64,000 nucleotides of DNA from Halichondria panicea (lineage: Eukaryota > Porifera > Demospongiae > Suberitida > Halichondriidae). The notes under the pieces are model-generated. The model was not told the DNA's origin. It did not search any database and saw only the letters and a list, made by a program, of their open reading frames with translations. The stretch's first letter is position 1; every line of letters begins with the position of its first letter. Of the stretch, positions 62,835 through 64,000 are shown piece by piece. Location: contig NC_087383.1 of assembly GCF_963675165.1 (NCBI RefSeq), positions 1,518,979-1,582,978 on the forward strand. The letters are read 5' to 3'. Both the position numbers and the translations under genes were made by a program.

Positions 62835-64000
62835 ATGTTGTGCTCATTGAGAGCCTCCCTGAGGCTGGTGTGTAGGCAGAACAGAAGATTGCTGCACAAT
62901 TCTACTGGTGTGTGTCAGTTCAACAAGCCTGTGAGTGGCTATGTCATGCCTCGCTCTGGTGGTATCGCCACAACCTTCAGACTGCCACTGCATGAGAACT
63001 CTCCTCAAGGACTGGATGCATGCTTCGTGGGGATACCCATGGATACTGGAGCCTCCAACAGATCCGGTACAAGACTTGGTGAGCCGTCACAGCTAGCCGA
63101 ATAGAAGGGTGTGAGAGAGGTGTGATAGGGATTGGCATTTTAAACTGAAATGGTTTAAAATATGACTAACGGAGAATTTGTACTACTGTTCTTTTCTAAC
63201 AGGTCCACGACATATTCGATACGAGTCTGTTCTAATTCGAGCCCTGAGCATGTCTGGAACGATGCCGTTTGATTCACTGCAAGTGGCTGATATTGGAGAC
63301 GTCCCAATAGTCCCGTACAACATCCAGAGGTCATGTGACATCATCACTGACTACTACAACAACATCTTAAAGGCTGACTGCACTCCACTAACTATGGGCG
63401 GGGATCACACACTCACTTACCCCATATTGAGAGCAATCAAAGAGAAATATGGAGCAGTGGGTTTAATCCAAGTCGATGCTCATTTAGATCTTGAACAGGA
63501 GATGATGGGAGAACCTATTGCACACGGAACTCCATTCAGAAGAGCTTTGGATGAGGAATTAATTGATCCCACTAAGATGTTCCAGATTGGCCTCAGAGGA
63601 AGCCTGTATGTTGAGGAGGAGATTCAGGAAGAGTTTGTTGAACCGCAAAAACTGGTGAGTTTATTCATAGTCGATTCGTGGCAAAACGGGGCAGTAATAA
63701 ATTATTGCATGTGTAATCACATACACATGGACACACTCATCTCCAGGGCATTCGTATGGTTCTGGCGGAGGACTGCTGGCACAGGTCACTTGAACCCCTC
63801 ATGGCCAAGATACGACAAGAACTGGGAGACACTCCCGTCTATCTCAGCTTTGATATCGATGGCATTGACCCTTCTTGCTGTCCTGGCACAGGTGAGAGTG
63901 TATTAAGCCATCATGATTATCTCTGCCTCTGAAGCCTGTTAATTGGCTTCTTTCTCAGGTACTCCGGAGGTGGCTGGTCTCACTCCTATTCAGGGCATGG
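62835..64000 (+). CDS. AGMAT: Agmatinase-like ureohydrolase, copy 3 (cut by window end)
   Basis: Third tandem paralogue. Exons 62835-63078, 63203-63654, 63747-63891 and 63959-64000 (continuing past the window). It begins [20 protein letters not shown]. Motifs are [24 protein letters not shown] and [19 protein letters not shown]. It differs from copies 1 and 2 mostly after DAHxD: LDLEQEM, then SLYVEEEIQEEFVEPQKL in place of the [14 protein letters not shown] region, so this surface loop has diverged while the rest stayed nearly the same. The last exon(s) are outside the window. Confidence 0.92.

Overview
The window looks like nuclear DNA of an early-branching animal, most likely a demosponge. 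This is inference from gene content and architecture, not from a species marker. The genes are ordinary metazoan ones (LSM6, TBCA, SSR2, MYDGF, NOL6, a G-beta-5-like subunit, an HCN channel, beta-hexosaminidase, agmatinase, SRCR and Ig-type surface proteins). They are packed tightly, with many short GT-AG introns, an AT-rich background and many short inverted-repeat elements. No rRNA, tRNA, CRISPR array or bacterial operon was seen.

Layout. 1-3.6 kb holds the 3' part of an SRCR-domain membrane receptor with one apparent frameshift. 4.26-5.07 kb holds a truncated multicopper-oxidase copy. 6.16-12.5 kb (minus) is a 21-exon, 932-residue gene joining an EEIG1/EHBP1-type N-terminal C2 domain, a nucleoredoxin-like thioredoxin domain, a coiled coil and a PH domain. 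12.75-16 kb holds TBCA (+), LSM6 (-) and a TPR protein (+). 16.0-16.7 kb is a stray copy of the NOL6 3' end. 17.6-22.0 kb (+) is a 1,301-residue secreted multicopper oxidase with three 145-residue repeats ahead of its cupredoxin domains. 22.9-27.9 kb is a second, broken copy of the 5' end of that oxidase gene; it contains a 4.2 kb minisatellite that appears to have grown from the last bases of exon 2 plus its splice donor. 28-37 kb (minus) is NOL6, with an intronless RING/TRAF-like gene nested in an intron on the opposite strand. Then come a G-beta gene (-), SSR2 (+), MYDGF (-), an HCN-type channel (+), two Ig-type surface proteins facing away from each other (45.9-55.8 kb) around a 1.5 kb transposon with 42-bp ends, beta-hexosaminidase (-), and three tandem agmatinase genes (59.2-64 kb, the last cut by the window edge).

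How it fits together. Most genes are single housekeeping loci. Several pairs start head to head 170-300 bp apart (C2-Trx-PH/TBCA, LSM6/TPR, G-beta/SSR2, MYDGF/HCN, hexosaminidase/agmatinase), which suggests shared promoters. SSR2 and MYDGF, both ER proteins, are tail to tail. Accessory biology lies in the oxidase cluster, the surface-receptor genes and the agmatinase array, all of which show tandem duplication.

The strongest leads are the C2-thioredoxin-PH fusion, the exon-derived minisatellite, the repeat-fronted oxidase, the unclassified 5-bp-TSD transposon, and the HCN channel with a GFG rather than GYG filter. Exon coordinates were read by eye from splice sites. Where exon lengths were summed (C2-Trx-PH, oxidase, HCN, SSR2, TBCA, LSM6, TPR, GPI-type Ig protein, agmatinases 1 and 2) the totals are divisible by three.
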